64,000 nucleotides of DNA from Cytobacillus suaedae (GCA_014960805.1 CP063163.1:3807001-3871000), one strand, 5' to 3'; positions 1-9,608 are shown, numbered from the stretch's first letter. Notes: a model not told the origin generated them from the letters alone. Numbers and translations: made by a program.

Positions 1-498
1 AGCTGTCTTCTGACCTTCTAATCGGTATGGGTTTACCGAATTCACAAGTGTGATTGGTTCGGTTTCGCTAATAGTCTTAACCATTTTTAGAGCTTGATCA
101 AAATTGCCTTGTATCGCAACGATTTCCGCGCCATACATAACTGCTTGAGCTAACTTCCCCATTGCAATTTTCCCGTCTGGTATGACAATAATACTCTTCA
201 TTCCAGCCCTTGCAGCATAAGCAGCGGCAGAGGCTGAAGTGTTACCTGTCGATGCACATATGACCGTATCACTGCCTTCTTCCTTCGCCTTAGCTACTGC
301 CATTACCATTCCTCTGTCCTTGAAAGATCCTGTAGGATTGGCTCCCTCCGATTTTACATATAACTCAATACCAAGTTTCTCTGAAAGTTTTTCAAGAAAA
401 ACGAGTGGGGTGTTTCCTTCATTTAATGTTAACATCGGAGTATTTCCGTTTATTGGCAAATACTCAGCATATTGCTTTAATAACCCTGGCCACAACAT
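1..498 (-). CDS. thrC: Threonine synthase, N-terminal part (runs off the left edge)
   Basis: Threonine synthase converts O-phosphohomoserine to threonine with pyridoxal phosphate (PLP) in the cytoplasm. Only the first 166 codons are in the window. The translation begins [15 protein letters not shown] and contains the fold-type II PLP lysine motif GSFKDRGM near residue 60, then [14 protein letters not shown], the phosphate-binding region. The ATG overlaps the hom stop codon by one base (TAATG on the minus strand), so the two are translationally coupled in a hom-thrC operon; thrB would be expected next, outside the window. Identity is firm from motifs and operon position. Confidence 0.93.
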   Translation of the reverse strand, partial: MLWPGLLKQYAEYLPINGNTPMLTLNEGNTPLVFLEKLSEKLGIELYVKSEGANPTGSFKDRGMVMAVAKAKEEGSDTVICASTGNTSASAAAYAARAGMKSIIVIPDGKIAMGKLAQAVMYGAEIVAIQGNFDQALKMVKTISETEPITLVNSVNPYRLEGQKTA

Positions 499-1793
499 TA
501 CATTCCATCTCCCTCAACTCTGTACGAACTTTTAACCTGATGAATGACTTCTAATGATTCAAGCTCTTGTAAAATTTCCTCATAATCCTTTAATGAAGCT
601 TTATGAGTTACTACTACAATTTCAGCGATATTCTTATCATTTAAAGGCAATTGAAGAATCTTTTCAAAGCTTACACCGTGGTTGGAAAAGACCGTCGTTA
701 TTTTTGCAAATGCCCCTACTTGGTCCTGAACATGTATTCTTAAAAAGTATTTTGATTTTATTTCAGAAGCAACCTTTAACTTTTTTTCATATTGTGGAGA
801 AACAGCACTTCGACCATTAACACCAAGCCTCATATTTTTCATTACTGCAACTAAATCTGACATCACAGCAGTTGCTGTAGGTAGGCTACCTGCTCCTGGT
901 CCGTAAAACATCGTCTCACCAACCGCTTCCCCTAGCACATAAACCGCATTATATTCATCATTAACAGAAGCCAATGGGTGGTGGTCAGAAATAAGAGTTG
1001 GCTGAACACTTACTTCAACTCTATCACCATCACGTGCAGCCATTCCGATTAGCTTCATCGTGTACCCAAATCTTTTGCTGTAATCTAGATCTTCTTCTGA
1101 AATCATTGAAATCCCTTTAATTCTAACATCGTCTAGCGCAATATTCATTGAAAACCCTAGTGTAGCTAAGATAACCATCTTTCTGGCAGCATCTATTCCA
1201 TCCACATCTGAACTAGGATCTGACTCTGCATATCCTAATCGTTGTGCTTCGGCCAGAACATCTTCATACGTCCGTTTGTCTTTACTCATTTTTGTTAGTA
1301 TAAAATTTGTTGTGCCATTAACTATACCCATCATTTTTGTAATTCGGTCTGAAGCTAGCCCATCTACTAAACTCCTTAAAATAGGTATTCCTCCTGCTAC
1401 ACTCGCTTCATAAAAGAGATCGCAGCCGTTGTTAGTTGCTTCCATGAGTAATTCAGATCCATATAAAGCCATTAAATCTTTATTTGCAGTCACAACATGT
1501 TTTTTATTTTTTAAAGCAGCTAAAATATGCTTTCTTGTTTCATCTACTCCGCCCATTACCTCAATCACAATGTCTATCTCTGGATTACAAACGACATCCT
1601 CTACTTCTAGAGTTAGTAGGGATTGGTCAACTTCTACTAGTCTATCTTTATATATGTCTTGTACTAATACCTTCTTTAATTCAATTGGACAACCCACCTG
1701 ATGCATTAGTTTATCTTGATGATTTGTCAAGATTGTAACGACTCCCGTCCCGACCGTACCTAGCCCTAATAACCCTACAGATATCTTTTTCAT
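498..1793 (-). CDS. hom: Homoserine dehydrogenase
   Basis: Reduces aspartate semialdehyde to homoserine, the branch point to threonine and methionine. The 431-residue form starts [10 protein letters not shown] and carries the Rossmann motif GLGTVG near residue 10, the substrate region [10 protein letters not shown], the catalytic-domain segment [10 protein letters not shown] and a C-terminal ACT domain from about residue 350, where end-product feedback normally acts. I chose the ATG at 1793 because AAAGGTGGGG sits 6 bases upstream; an in-frame GTG at 1805 and an ATG at 1799 are too close to or within that ribosome site. It is first in the operon with thrC and has its own promoter. Confidence 0.95.
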   Translation of the reverse strand: MKKISVGLLGLGTVGTGVVTILTNHQDKLMHQVGCPIELKKVLVQDIYKDRLVEVDQSLLTLEVEDVVCNPEIDIVIEVMGGVDETRKHILAALKNKKHVVTANKDLMALYGSELLMEATNNGCDLFYEASVAGGIPILRSLVDGLASDRITKMMGIVNGTTNFILTKMSKDKRTYEDVLAEAQRLGYAESDPSSDVDGIDAARKMVILATLGFSMNIALDDVRIKGISMISEEDLDYSKRFGYTMKLIGMAARDGDRVEVSVQPTLISDHHPLASVNDEYNAVYVLGEAVGETMFYGPGAGSLPTATAVMSDLVAVMKNMRLGVNGRSAVSPQYEKKLKVASEIKSKYFLRIHVQDQVGAFAKITTVFSNHGVSFEKILQLPLNDKNIAEIVVVTHKASLKDYEEILQELESLEVIHQVKSSYRVEGDGM

Positions 1794-1852
1794 AGCCATC
1801 CCCACCTTTATGCTGTTTTTCTGAAGTGAACAAATGTGTTTATATAATGGAC

Positions 1853-1881
1853 ATTATAGAGAGTTCTCTTCCCATTTACAA
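1853..1881 (-). promoter_or_regulatory. SigA-type promoter of hom-thrC
   Basis: On the minus strand there is a -35 TTGTAA (1876-1881), a 17-bp spacer and a perfect -10 TATAAT (1853-1858), about 55 bp before the hom start. No riboswitch or T-box fits in this short leader. Confidence 0.7.
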
Positions 1882-1937
1882 CAACTAATTTTTTTACTCA
1901 TAAAATGTAAACGCTTAAATCCTTGTTAAATCTCTAT

Positions 1938-1972
1938 AAAAAAAAATACTACAGTATGGTAACTGTAGTAGC
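1938..1972 (-). terminator. Intrinsic terminator after yutH
   Basis: On the minus strand GCTACTACAG and CTGTAGTA form a stem around a short loop, followed by nine T residues. It lies directly after the yutH stop and insulates hom from yutH transcription. Confidence 0.8.
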
Positions 1973-1973
1973 T

Positions 1974-2978
1974 TTATAACCAACTTACTTGTGGTACTTT
2001 TGAAGCATTATTTCTACTTTGACGTATTAGATGATTAATTTCTTTTAGGAACAACTCATAGTCAGTAGAACGTTTCAAATGTTCACTTAGTCTTACCTCA
2101 TACTGTTTTTTTTGAGTTTCTGAACTTGATAAATAATAACCTTCAATTGATTCAAAGTAGTGAACCGGAAACAATAACCTTGAATATAATAATCTCCATG
2201 AGAATGTTGATATCCTAGTCACACGCTCATAATCTCGCGTAAATTTAAAAACTTCATTGTAATCTATTCTATATTGATTTATAAACTCTCCCCTTATCCA
2301 CTCAGCTAAATCACGGCTCGAATGATCAAGCACCCAATCAACCGGAAGGATTGTCTTTTCATTTAACCATGTATTTCTAGTAAAGCGATGATGGCAAATC
2401 GTTGCAGAGTCTGTGTGAATAGGCTGATCATCCAGTTCGGTATCGACCAAATATTGAATTGCATTCTCTGTCAATCCGATATAATAAGGGAATGATTCGA
2501 CCAAGAGCTTTTCAAAATAAGTTGAAGGATGTTGTCTTACTTTTTCATCACAGAAGATTTCCATTTGATCAAGACGTTGTTCCCATAACTTTTTCCATTG
2601 CCCGATTCGATTGCTTCGTTGAACCTGATAAGGAAATCTCCTTCCTTTCTCATGGATTTCAGCCAGCTCATTTCCGAGAGAGTAGCCCCTCCTTATACCT
2701 TGTTGTGCAGGCATTTGTAGAAGTACGATTTGTCGCTGATCATCAATAGAAGACAGTAAGCTGTTGGAAGCTGTTGGAACAATTGAAGCTATATTCCTTT
2801 CACCTGTGCTAATTAAATAGTCACTCATTTGTTTTAACTCAACTATTTCTTCATGTTCCATATTAGTTATAGGTACAATAGTATATACTACATTTCGAAA
2901 GCGAAATGCCTCATAGCTTCCTATAGTCAATTTCTCATCAATCTTTAGCCTATATTGTTCCTGTAGGTGTTTGTCCAT
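1974..2978 (-). CDS. yutH: Spore coat-associated protein YutH
   Basis: A 334-residue protein of the YutH family, related to the CotS/aminoglycoside-phosphotransferase fold and tied to the spore coat in Bacillus. The APH-like C-terminal half includes LPVDWVLDHSSRDLAEWIR, but I see no clear kinase Brenner motif, so catalytic activity is doubtful. The ATG is preceded by GGAAGGTGG at good spacing. It sits next to hom as in B. subtilis, which strengthens the assignment. The biochemical role is unknown. Confidence 0.82.
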   Translation of the reverse strand: MDKHLQEQYRLKIDEKLTIGSYEAFRFRNVVYTIVPITNMEHEEIVELKQMSDYLISTGERNIASIVPTASNSLLSSIDDQRQIVLLQMPAQQGIRRGYSLGNELAEIHEKGRRFPYQVQRSNRIGQWKKLWEQRLDQMEIFCDEKVRQHPSTYFEKLLVESFPYYIGLTENAIQYLVDTELDDQPIHTDSATICHHRFTRNTWLNEKTILPVDWVLDHSSRDLAEWIRGEFINQYRIDYNEVFKFTRDYERVTRISTFSWRLLYSRLLFPVHYFESIEGYYLSSSETQKKQYEVRLSEHLKRSTDYELFLKEINHLIRQSRNNASKVPQVSWL

Positions 2979-3132
2979 AGATATCCACCTTCCACATAGA
3001 TTATTAAATACTTACAACCATCTATATGTGACAATGTTTGGTAACTTGTGCTAAACTTGATAAAAATTGAATAAGGATGATTAAAGTCTTTAAAGTGAAA
3101 TAGTAAAAATACGACGAAATGGGTGATTGCTT

Positions 3133-3630
3133 TTGACAAAAAGAAATATGAGTGAAATAGAACGTAAAGCAAGAACATGGTTAGAAGAAAGAGGAGTAAC
3201 CATTCAGGATATCGCAGATCTAGTCTATTTCCTTCAAGAAAAATACCATCCTAGTTTACGAATGGAAGATTGCTTAGAGAATGTTGATCGTGTTTTGTCT
3301 AAGCGTGAGGTCCAGAATGCCATTCTGACGGGTATTCAGCTTGATGTTTTAACAGAAAAAGGTCTAATTGAAGAGCCATTATTATCAACTCTAAAAACAG
3401 ATGAAGGCCTTTATGGAGTAGATGAGATTTTAGCCTTTTCAATCGTAAATGTATATGGTTCAATTGGCTTTACCAACTATGGATTTATAGATAAACAGAA
3501 ACCTGGAATATTAGAGAAGTTAAACAATAAAGATACAGGAGATTGTCATACTTTCCTTGATGATATTGTGGGTGCAATTGCAGCAGCAGCATCTAGCCGT
3601 CTTGCTCATAGAGCTGCAAATGAAGAATAA
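3133..3630 (+). CDS. yutG: Phosphatidylglycerophosphatase A-like protein YutG
   Basis: A 165-residue soluble member of the PgpA-like family. Conserved segments are LTGIQLDVL, GVDEILAFSIVNVYGSIGFTNYG and the acidic DTGDCHTFLDDIVGAIAAAA, the probable metal and phosphate site. In this family the protein is linked to dephosphorylation of phosphatidylglycerol phosphate; the family link is known, the activity here is inferred. The start is most likely TTG at 3133, six bases after GGGTGA; an upstream in-frame TTG at 3127 abuts the ribosome site. It is transcribed alone, convergent with yutF. Confidence 0.8.
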   Translation: MTKRNMSEIERKARTWLEERGVTIQDIADLVYFLQEKYHPSLRMEDCLENVDRVLSKREVQNAILTGIQLDVLTEKGLIEEPLLSTLKTDEGLYGVDEILAFSIVNVYGSIGFTNYGFIDKQKPGILEKLNNKDTGDCHTFLDDIVGAIAAAASSRLAHRAANEE

Positions 3631-3641
3631 CCTAGAAATAA

Positions 3642-3667
3642 AGGGTGAGTCGTAATTGACTCACCCT
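3642..3667. terminator. Bidirectional terminator between yutG and yutF
   Basis: A perfect 10-bp stem (AGGGTGAGTC / GACTCACCCT) with a 6-base loop lies between the two convergent stop codons. A T-rich run follows on the minus strand (TTTATTT); the plus-strand side is less T-rich. Confidence 0.75.
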
Positions 3668-3675
3668 CTGTTACT

Positions 3676-4449
3676 TTATATTTTATTAATCCATTGCTCT
3701 AATGAGTCAATGACATATGTAGGTTGCTTGTCATAACCTTCTAGGTGCGCTTTTGTAGTTACACCTGTATGAACAAGTAGAGTATCTAGGCCAGTATTTA
3801 TTCCTGCTAAGATATCTGTTGCATAGTTATCTCCAACCATCAATGTCTCCTCTTTAGTTGTGCCAAGGACCTTTAATGCTTGTTCCATAATAATTTTTTC
3901 TGGTTTACCTATAAAGATAGGGTTCGTTTCAGTAGATACTGTAATAACAGACGTTAATGAACCATTCCCTGGTAACAATCCCCGTTCAGTAGGAATAGCT
4001 ATATCTCCATTTGTCGATATAAACGTTGCACCCGCTCTCACCGCTAAGCATGCCGTCGCTAACTTCTCATATGTAATGGATTGGTCTAGACCAACAACTA
4101 CATAATCTGGATTTGTCTCCTGAAAGGTAATGCCTTTTTCTTTGAGTGCATGACGTATGCCATCTCCTCCAATTACATATACCGAAGCATTTTGTTTCTG
4201 CTCATGAATATAGTTTGCTGTAGCAAGGCTTGTCGTAAATACTTGTTCCTCTGTAACTGGAATATCAAAGCCCTCAAGAATAGTTGCGACTTGGGATGGC
4301 ATTTTTGACGAATTATTCGTAACGAATAAGTATGGAATTCCCTTTTCTTTTAATGCTTTAACAAAGTCACTAGCCGCTTCAATTCGTTCTTTACCACGGT
4401 ACATTGTGCCGTCTAAATCAATTAAATAACCTTTATATTGCTTAATCAT
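3676..4449 (-). CDS. yutF: HAD-family phosphatase, NagD/YutF type
   Basis: A 257-residue cytoplasmic sugar or nucleotide phosphatase of the HAD superfamily. Motif I is DLDGTMYRG near residue 10 (nucleophile and acid aspartates), motif II is VTNNSS, the conserved Lys is in GKPEKI and motif IV is MVGDNYATDI. The C2-type cap lies between motifs II and III, as in NagD. I place the start at 4449, seven bases after GGAGGT; the longer frame to 4488 adds a poorly conserved 13-residue tail. The true substrate cannot be read from sequence. Confidence 0.9.
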   Translation of the reverse strand: MIKQYKGYLIDLDGTMYRGKERIEAASDFVKALKEKGIPYLFVTNNSSKMPSQVATILEGFDIPVTEEQVFTTSLATANYIHEQKQNASVYVIGGDGIRHALKEKGITFQETNPDYVVVGLDQSITYEKLATACLAVRAGATFISTNGDIAIPTERGLLPGNGSLTSVITVSTETNPIFIGKPEKIIMEQALKVLGTTKEETLMVGDNYATDILAGINTGLDTLLVHTGVTTKAHLEGYDKQPTYVIDSLEQWINKI

Positions 4450-4512
4450 GTATCTTACCTCCAAAATGATAACCTTATTGTCATGCAATGTTTTCTTAAA
4501 AGTGTCTTATGG

Positions 4513-4950
4513 TTAGTTTTTAAAGGCAGAAACTGGACCTAGCTCATTTTCTAAATAGGATCTAATATTAGTCGAAAAAGAGCTAAGAGCCGATACATTG
4601 TTCTTAATAATCTGTGAAACCTCAGTATGATCGATCTCTAAATACTCTTGAACAATATTTTTTCTCATTTTTATGACTTGCTTTAATTGAGAAGCATGTG
4701 CAGTATTAACAACCTTCTCATCCTCTAATATATCAATGATATCCTCATAACTCCCTGGGTCACGCATAATGAACCCATCAATCATTGCATTGCCTACGTC
4801 CAGTATCGCTTCAATAAGAATATGTGTTATTCGTTCAAGAGCCTTTCTTTCAATCGAACTAACCCATTCACCTTGTTGGTGATAGAGGTCTAAATGGCTA
4901 TCGAAACATTGTAATGTTTGTTCAATTTTTTCCCTATCTACAAAATACAT
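4513..4950 (-). CDS. yutE: DUF86 / HepT-like HEPN protein YutE
   Basis: A 145-residue all-helical protein of the DUF86 family. In HepT toxins the RNase motif is R-x(4-6)-H-x-Y. Here the equivalent stretch near residue 95 reads MRKNIVQEYLEID, with Gln where His is expected. No MNT-type nucleotidyltransferase antitoxin is adjacent, so it is an orphan, as in B. subtilis. It is probably a housekeeping relative rather than an active toxin; that is inference. A GGAGGG site lies 10 bases before the ATG. It is codirectional with yutF, with 63 bp between the two. Confidence 0.75.
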   Translation of the reverse strand: MYFVDREKIEQTLQCFDSHLDLYHQQGEWVSSIERKALERITHILIEAILDVGNAMIDGFIMRDPGSYEDIIDILEDEKVVNTAHASQLKQVIKMRKNIVQEYLEIDHTEVSQIIKNNVSALSSFSTNIRSYLENELGPVSAFKN

Positions 4951-4987
4951 ATCTTTTAAAACCCTCCACTTTTTCAGTCACTCACTG

Positions 4988-6283
4988 TTAGGAAATCTTC
5001 TCAAGTAAATTTCCTGGTCGAGCATAAAAATAGCCTTGTGCAAGATCAACCTTATTTCTTGTAAGTACTGCGGCTTCACTCTCATTTTCAATACCTTCAG
5101 CTACTACTAAAGCTCCGGTTTCTTTTGCAATGAGTAACAATCCTTTAAGCATCGATTCTTTTACTTTGTTTGTATCAATATTTTGAATAACTGAACGATC
5201 GATTTTAATGATTTCTGGCATAATTTCGCTAATAGTGTGCAAGCTTGCATACCCAGCACCTGTATCATCTATTGCCAATCTAAACCCTAAGGCACGAAGT
5301 TTTTTTATATTTCCAGTAAAAAAGGTTTCCCCTTCAATCGAATCTCTCTCCGTTATCTCAAGAATAATTCTTTTTGGATTTATTTCACTGTATTTTACTA
5401 AAAACTTATTCACTTCACGGATGAGCCTTGGATTACCTAAAGTAACAGGGGTAAAATTAATAAAGATATTTTGTCTACACCCTGTGTCTACCACCTGTTT
5501 AAATGCTTTTTCAAGCACAATCATTTCAAGTTCAAATAGCTTTCCAGTTTGTCTTGCCACGGAAAATAAGGATAATGGGTTTTCAAGAGAAGTACCTTTT
5601 GGCCCACGGGCAAGCATTTCCCACGCTTGAATCTCATTAGTAGAAACATCAATAATAGGTTGTGCCAATAATGAAATGCCTTTTTCCTCGATGATTCGAT
5701 TAATGTCAAAAAGCATTTCGTTGTATTCAGAGGTGACTCTTTTTTCTGCCATTGCAATTGCCTGTTGCCATGCTTTCTGAAAAGCTGATTCTGCTTCACA
5801 CTTTTTATCAATAAACATATAGCCTGTATGGTAGACAATTTTTAATTGGGGATATTGTTCCCCTAAAATTCGATTAACAGTCTTTTTCAAGTTATGGATG
5901 AGGGTCTCTATATCAGATACATTTGTTTTTTTCGGATCTACTTTTAAAAGAAGACCTATATCTTCATTATTAAAATTGCTTAAAGCAATAACATCTTCTT
6001 GATGGACTAACTCCTGTACAACTGTTTTAAATATAACCTTTATCGCACTCTTACATTTATTTATTTGCTTGTACCCCAATAAATCAGCCAGCTCATGCAA
6101 ATTACCTAAATTGAAGGCAATAACCACCACTTGGTTATCTTTCCTAAATGCACGTTTTATCCCAGAAACTAAAGGGTTTCTAAGAGTAAATACGGGTGGA
6201 TAATATCTTAAGTAACGATGTGGTAGTACGATTTTACTCCACTTTTTGATGTATGAACGAACTGTATGTGTTGATGTAAACAT
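4988..6283 (-). CDS. EAL-domain cyclic di-GMP phosphodiesterase with degenerate GGDEF
   Basis: Residues about 205-430 form an EAL domain that looks catalytically complete: EML in place of EAL (E222), INFTP, the glutamate in LEITER, DDTGAGY (loop 6), KIDRSV, VAEGIE and QGYFYARP. It should cleave c-di-GMP to pGpG. Residues about 45-190 resemble a GGDEF fold, but the signature position reads FNNED, so cyclase activity is unlikely. The start is uncertain: the frame is open to a TTG at 6397, but that stretch looks like promoter DNA, so I prefer the ATG at 6283 after GGGGTGG. No membrane segment is seen, so it is cytosolic. Confidence 0.85.
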   Translation of the reverse strand: MFTSTHTVRSYIKKWSKIVLPHRYLRYYPPVFTLRNPLVSGIKRAFRKDNQVVVIAFNLGNLHELADLLGYKQINKCKSAIKVIFKTVVQELVHQEDVIALSNFNNEDIGLLLKVDPKKTNVSDIETLIHNLKKTVNRILGEQYPQLKIVYHTGYMFIDKKCEAESAFQKAWQQAIAMAEKRVTSEYNEMLFDINRIIEEKGISLLAQPIIDVSTNEIQAWEMLARGPKGTSLENPLSLFSVARQTGKLFELEMIVLEKAFKQVVDTGCRQNIFINFTPVTLGNPRLIREVNKFLVKYSEINPKRIILEITERDSIEGETFFTGNIKKLRALGFRLAIDDTGAGYASLHTISEIMPEIIKIDRSVIQNIDTNKVKESMLKGLLLIAKETGALVVAEGIENESEAAVLTRNKVDLAQGYFYARPGNLLEKIS

Positions 6284-6484
6284 GGAATATCTATCCACCC
6301 CTTCTGACCAAGCCGCTTCTTCTCTCATTTTATCATAAAATGAGCAATTTCGATTTCTTTCTCCAAAAAAAATTTCTATAATTGTTATATTTTTCAAAAA
6401 TCGTTTACAATTTTATTTTAGTACTCACTTTGATATGATAAAAGGTGAGAATAAAATTGATTGTACATAAAGGGGTTTAAAAAC

Positions 6485-6751
6485 ATGGGTGAAAGATTCT
6501 TTTTATATGATGATACAGTTGAGACAAAAACAAGATTTATTAGCTTTATGGGAGATACTCAACGCTTCGACTTAGCGATTATTAAGTCTGATCGATACTA
6601 TGGGAAATCACTTGTACTTGATATACAAAGCAATAGATTTGCAATTATTGGCACGGATGACCTTGATGAGCCTGGATATATTGAGCATGCGTATAACTTA
6701 TCAGAAGAAGAAGCAGAAGAGTTAAAATCATTCTTATATGAAGTCGTCTAA
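6485..6751 (+). CDS. Small conserved protein, DUF3055-like
   Basis: An 88-residue acidic protein beginning MGERFFLYDDTVETK and ending in an acidic helix (LSEEEAEELKSFLYEVV). It resembles the DUF3055 family of Bacillaceae, recalled from sequence pattern and not searched. The start at 6485 is nine bases after AAGGGG; an in-frame TTG at 6461 has no ribosome site. Function is unknown. It is divergent from the EAL gene and shares its 200-bp promoter region. Confidence 0.65.
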   Translation: MGERFFLYDDTVETKTRFISFMGDTQRFDLAIIKSDRYYGKSLVLDIQSNRFAIIGTDDLDEPGYIEHAYNLSEEEAEELKSFLYEVV

Positions 6752-6831
6752 TGTCTAACTAAAAATACCACTTAAGATCTCCTCCTTTTCGGTTAAACTA
6801 TTTAATACTAGGTAAAGAAGGAGGGGCATTG

Positions 6832-7128
6832 ATGGCTAGGAAAGACAAAGAGGAAGAAGCCTACACTGACTTTTCAAATGTTGAAACGATGCACAATTTT
6901 TTAACGGTTGAAGATTTACCAGAAGGACCTTATGGCTCACCTAGAGGGCTTAATGAACCTGTCTTTAATAAAAGTGAACCTTGGGAAGAGGGACAAAGGT
7001 ATTATAGTGCATTCAACTATGAGGCTAAAGCATTTCATGAAAACCTACCACGTCAATTTCCAGGAGCTCACCCTACACACGATGACCCTGATGTTGACCT
7101 AGAACATCCTTATATGGAAAAACAGTAA
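6832..7128 (+). CDS. Small hydrophilic Bacillaceae protein of unknown function
   Basis: A 98-residue, strongly acidic protein with no membrane segment, rich in Pro, Glu and aromatic residues. Segments such as NKSEPWEEGQRYYSAFNYE and PGAHPTHDDPDVDLEHPY look conserved rather than low-complexity. I do not recognise a characterised family. AAGGAGGGG lies just upstream of the ATG at 6832, which is a strong ribosome site, and a terminator follows, so expression is credible. Confidence 0.6.
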   Translation: MARKDKEEEAYTDFSNVETMHNFLTVEDLPEGPYGSPRGLNEPVFNKSEPWEEGQRYYSAFNYEAKAFHENLPRQFPGAHPTHDDPDVDLEHPYMEKQ

Positions 7129-7141
7129 AATTTCATACAAT

Positions 7142-7190
7142 AAAAAAACTGATGCATTAGAAGACATTCATCTTCTTGCATCAGTTTTTT
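7142..7190. terminator. Bidirectional terminator
   Basis: ACTGATGCA and TGCATCAGT form the base of a long stem, extended by AGAAGA/TCTTCT, with A-rich and T-rich runs on the two sides. It serves the plus-strand small gene and the minus-strand yutD, whose stop codon lies at its edge. Confidence 0.8.
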
Positions 7191-7464
7191 ATTTTTTGAT
7201 TCTACGTAAAACAAAGTAAGCACAACCAAAATTACAGTACTCATATAAGTATTCCGAAAGTGTACTGATTTTTGTATCGTAGCTAGCCTTTTGATTTTGA
7301 TCTTCATAAAACCCACGAAGTCTCAATTGACTATAACCCCAGTCACCTACTATGTAATCATACTTATTAAGAATTTCACTGTACCTTGCTCGAAAAGCTT
7401 CTTCATTAAAACCATTCTTTGTATCTTCAACTAATTCATAGCAAATATTATTTATACAAATCAA
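7189..7464 (-). CDS. yutD: YutD family protein (DUF1027)
   Basis: A 91-residue protein of the YutD family, with the highly conserved core YDYIVGDWGYSQLRLRGFY followed by YEYCNFGCAYFVLRR, including two Cys. Function is not established. The best start is TTG at 7464, preceded by AGAGGTGA at 5-base spacing; this gives MICINNICYELVED, which matches the family N-terminus. The upstream open frame to 7515 reads through the ribosome site and is unlikely to be translated. Confidence 0.88.
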   Translation of the reverse strand: MICINNICYELVEDTKNGFNEEAFRARYSEILNKYDYIVGDWGYSQLRLRGFYEDQNQKASYDTKISTLSEYLYEYCNFGCAYFVLRRIKK

Positions 7465-7606
7465 AAGATTCACCTCTTTATATAGCTCTAATGCTATCCA
7501 ATACAAGCTTACCATTACTTTACCATAAATTATATCCTATTCACCATCAATTGCTAAGAGAAAAAAATCAAAAATCGGTCATTATAAGAGTGAGGGGGTG
7601 CTCAAA

Positions 7607-8410
7607 TTGAAGAAGACAATTTTTATAACAGGCTTATGCTGTATGGCAGCATTAACTGGCTGTATGAATCCAAATGAAGCAGAGGTCTACGAAGAAAGTG
7701 GTTATACGATAAATAGACAAGACAGAAATGAGATATATAATGATGATGGTTTAATAAATAATGGAGACAAACAATCAAATTTTGGTTATGTTAGACACCA
7801 AAAGAGCCCTGTACCTGGAGAGGTAGGTATAACTAATAATTTACCTACTTTAAACAGAGAAGTGATGGCTGATTTAATAAGTAAAATCAGTATTACTTTG
7901 CCTAATGTTAACGAAGCGGCCACTCTAGTTACAGATGAAGAAGTACTAGTTGTATATGAGACAAATTCAGAAAATCGCTTTGAAACAGCAGACCAAGTTA
8001 AAAAATCAGCATTGTCTGTTGTCCCTAGGTGGTATCACGTTTATGTTTCAGATAATCCAGTATTGATAAGAGATATAGAACGATTTGGATTACTTGATAC
8101 AAATGTCCGTGATGTTGACCAAATTCTTGATGCAACAATCGCAAGAATGCTTGAGTCTCCACAGGGAAGAAAAATAAGTACTGGGGAAAATGAAAATGGA
8201 GAAATCACTGGCGGCATGAATGATGAATATGAGGAACGTGCAGGGGAAGAAGATCAAGATCCAGATAAACACAATATTTTGCATCAACAGGGCAAATTGA
8301 TAGATGATGGTCATACAACACCGCACGGATTAGGTGGTCTAGGGGATTATGACATCTATAAACCAGAAGAAAACGAAAACTTATATAGAACGAACGATAA
8401 TCGTGGGTAA
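7607..8410 (+). CDS. yutC: YhcN/YlaJ-family sporulation lipoprotein YutC
   Basis: A 267-residue lipoprotein with a short hydrophobic signal and lipobox LTGC near residue 20. The YhcN/YlaJ domain spans roughly residues 85-190, with SKISITLPNVNEAATLVTDE and a helix before ARMLESPQG. The C-terminus is acidic and disordered (EYEERAGEEDQDPD). In Bacillus such lipoproteins sit in forespore membranes and affect spore outgrowth. The TTG at 7607 follows GAGGGGG by 8 bases; the GTG at 7598 overlaps that site. Confidence 0.8.
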   Translation: MKKTIFITGLCCMAALTGCMNPNEAEVYEESGYTINRQDRNEIYNDDGLINNGDKQSNFGYVRHQKSPVPGEVGITNNLPTLNREVMADLISKISITLPNVNEAATLVTDEEVLVVYETNSENRFETADQVKKSALSVVPRWYHVYVSDNPVLIRDIERFGLLDTNVRDVDQILDATIARMLESPQGRKISTGENENGEITGGMNDEYEERAGEEDQDPDKHNILHQQGKLIDDGHTTPHGLGGLGDYDIYKPEENENLYRTNDNRG

Positions 8411-8453
8411 CAAAATAGAATAAGCACCTGGATACGGTGCTCGATTTAGACAC

Positions 8454-8478
8454 AAAAAGGGGCTTTCGCCCCTTTTTT
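8454..8478. terminator. Bidirectional terminator between yutC and lipA
   Basis: AAAAGGGGC-TTTC-GCCCCTTTT is a compact GC stem flanked by A and T runs, so it can stop transcription from both sides. A second small hairpin (AGCACC...GGTGCT, 8423-8441) lies just before it without a T tail. Confidence 0.85.
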
Positions 8479-9403
8479 ATGCTTCTTTTGCTTCTAATTC
8501 TTGTGCTTCAAGCTTTGCTTGTTTATTTTGCTGAGCTGAATTTACTTGCTCATCTGCATGGTAAGAAGAGCGAACTAATGGCCCTGCTTCACAATGGCTG
8601 AATCCTTTTGATAATGCAATCTCTTTTAATTCTGCGAACTCATCAGGATGATAATATTTTTGAACTTTTAGATGTTTGGTCGAAGGTTGAAGATATTGAC
8701 CTAATGTAAGAATATCAACATCATTTGCACGTAAATCATCCATCGTTTCGATGATTTCTTCTTTCGTCTCTCCTAATCCAATCATGATACTGGATTTTGT
8801 AGGAATCGAGTCATTCATCTCTTTAGCACGTTTTAGGAACTCAAGAGATCGATCATATTTAGCTCGTGCTCTTACTCTGTCAGAAAGGCTTCGAACTGTT
8901 TCAATGTTGTGATTCATGATATCAGGTTTAGCATCCATCAGTACTTTTAAGTTATCAAGGACCCCTCCCATATCTGAAGGTAAAACTTCAATTGAGGTTA
9001 AAGGACTTTTTCTTCTGATAGCTCGTACTGTTTCCGCAAAAACAGCAGCTCCACCATCTTTTAAATCATCACGGGCTACTGCAGTAACTACAACGTGTTT
9101 TAACCCCATAAGCACAACTGAATCTGCTACACGTTCTGGTTCTTGCCAATCTAGCTCATTCGGTAATCCTGTTTTAACCGCACAGAAACGACATGCTCTT
9201 GTACACACATCACCTAGGATCATGAAAGTAGCAGTTTTTCTCACAGCCCAACATTCATGTATGTTAGGGCATTTAGCTTCTTCACATACAGTATGTAGTT
9301 TCTTCTCTCTCATCATCTTTTTTAAGCCTGTATAGTTTTCATTGGTGTTTAATTTTATTTTAAGCCATTCCGGTTTACGTAAATGTTGTTCTTTTTTTGC
9401 CAA
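8477..9403 (-). CDS. lipA: Lipoyl synthase
   Basis: A radical-SAM enzyme that inserts two sulfurs into protein-bound octanoyl groups to form lipoyl cofactor, for example for GcvH (encoded at 34 kb) and the 2-oxoacid dehydrogenases. The auxiliary cluster motif [12 protein letters not shown] is near residue 45, the radical-SAM CxxxCxxC appears as CTRACRFC near residue 71, and the auxiliary-cluster serine lies in RSSYHADEQ near the C-terminus. The protein is 308 residues, close to the family norm. The TTG start at 9403 is 8 bases after GGAG and gives the family N-terminus (M)[12 protein letters not shown]. Confidence 0.97.
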   Translation of the reverse strand: MAKKEQHLRKPEWLKIKLNTNENYTGLKKMMREKKLHTVCEEAKCPNIHECWAVRKTATFMILGDVCTRACRFCAVKTGLPNELDWQEPERVADSVVLMGLKHVVVTAVARDDLKDGGAAVFAETVRAIRRKSPLTSIEVLPSDMGGVLDNLKVLMDAKPDIMNHNIETVRSLSDRVRARAKYDRSLEFLKRAKEMNDSIPTKSSIMIGLGETKEEIIETMDDLRANDVDILTLGQYLQPSTKHLKVQKYYHPDEFAELKEIALSKGFSHCEAGPLVRSSYHADEQVNSAQQNKQAKLEAQELEAKEA

Positions 9404-9608
9404 AATAATCAACTCCAAATAATATTTCTTATTTCATTATATCGATTATATCAAATGAATCCAACAGTGTTCCGTGTCTTTAGTCACTTTATCATACCAA
9501 ATCTAGAACCTCAAGAAATTGATTTTTAGCAATTTCCATCATTTAGTATTTATTAAAATGGCTCTATTCAACAAACTAACAATATGAAAACAATGAAAGG
9601 AGCAACTT

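Noticed and set aside
1906-1919. cre (CcpA) site upstream of hom
   Set aside because: TGTAAACGCTTAAA has a mismatch at a key position and lies upstream of the -35; not convincing.
1806-1973. T-box or riboswitch before hom-thrC
   Set aside because: The leader after the promoter is too short and has no T-box sequence or specifier stem.
4513-4950. HepT/MntA toxin-antitoxin pair
   Set aside because: Only the HEPN-type partner is present and its RNase motif is changed; no nucleotidyltransferase gene adjoins.
8423-8441. Separate terminator for yutC
   Set aside because: AGCACC...GGTGCT has no T run; the hairpin at 8454-8478 is the convincing terminator.
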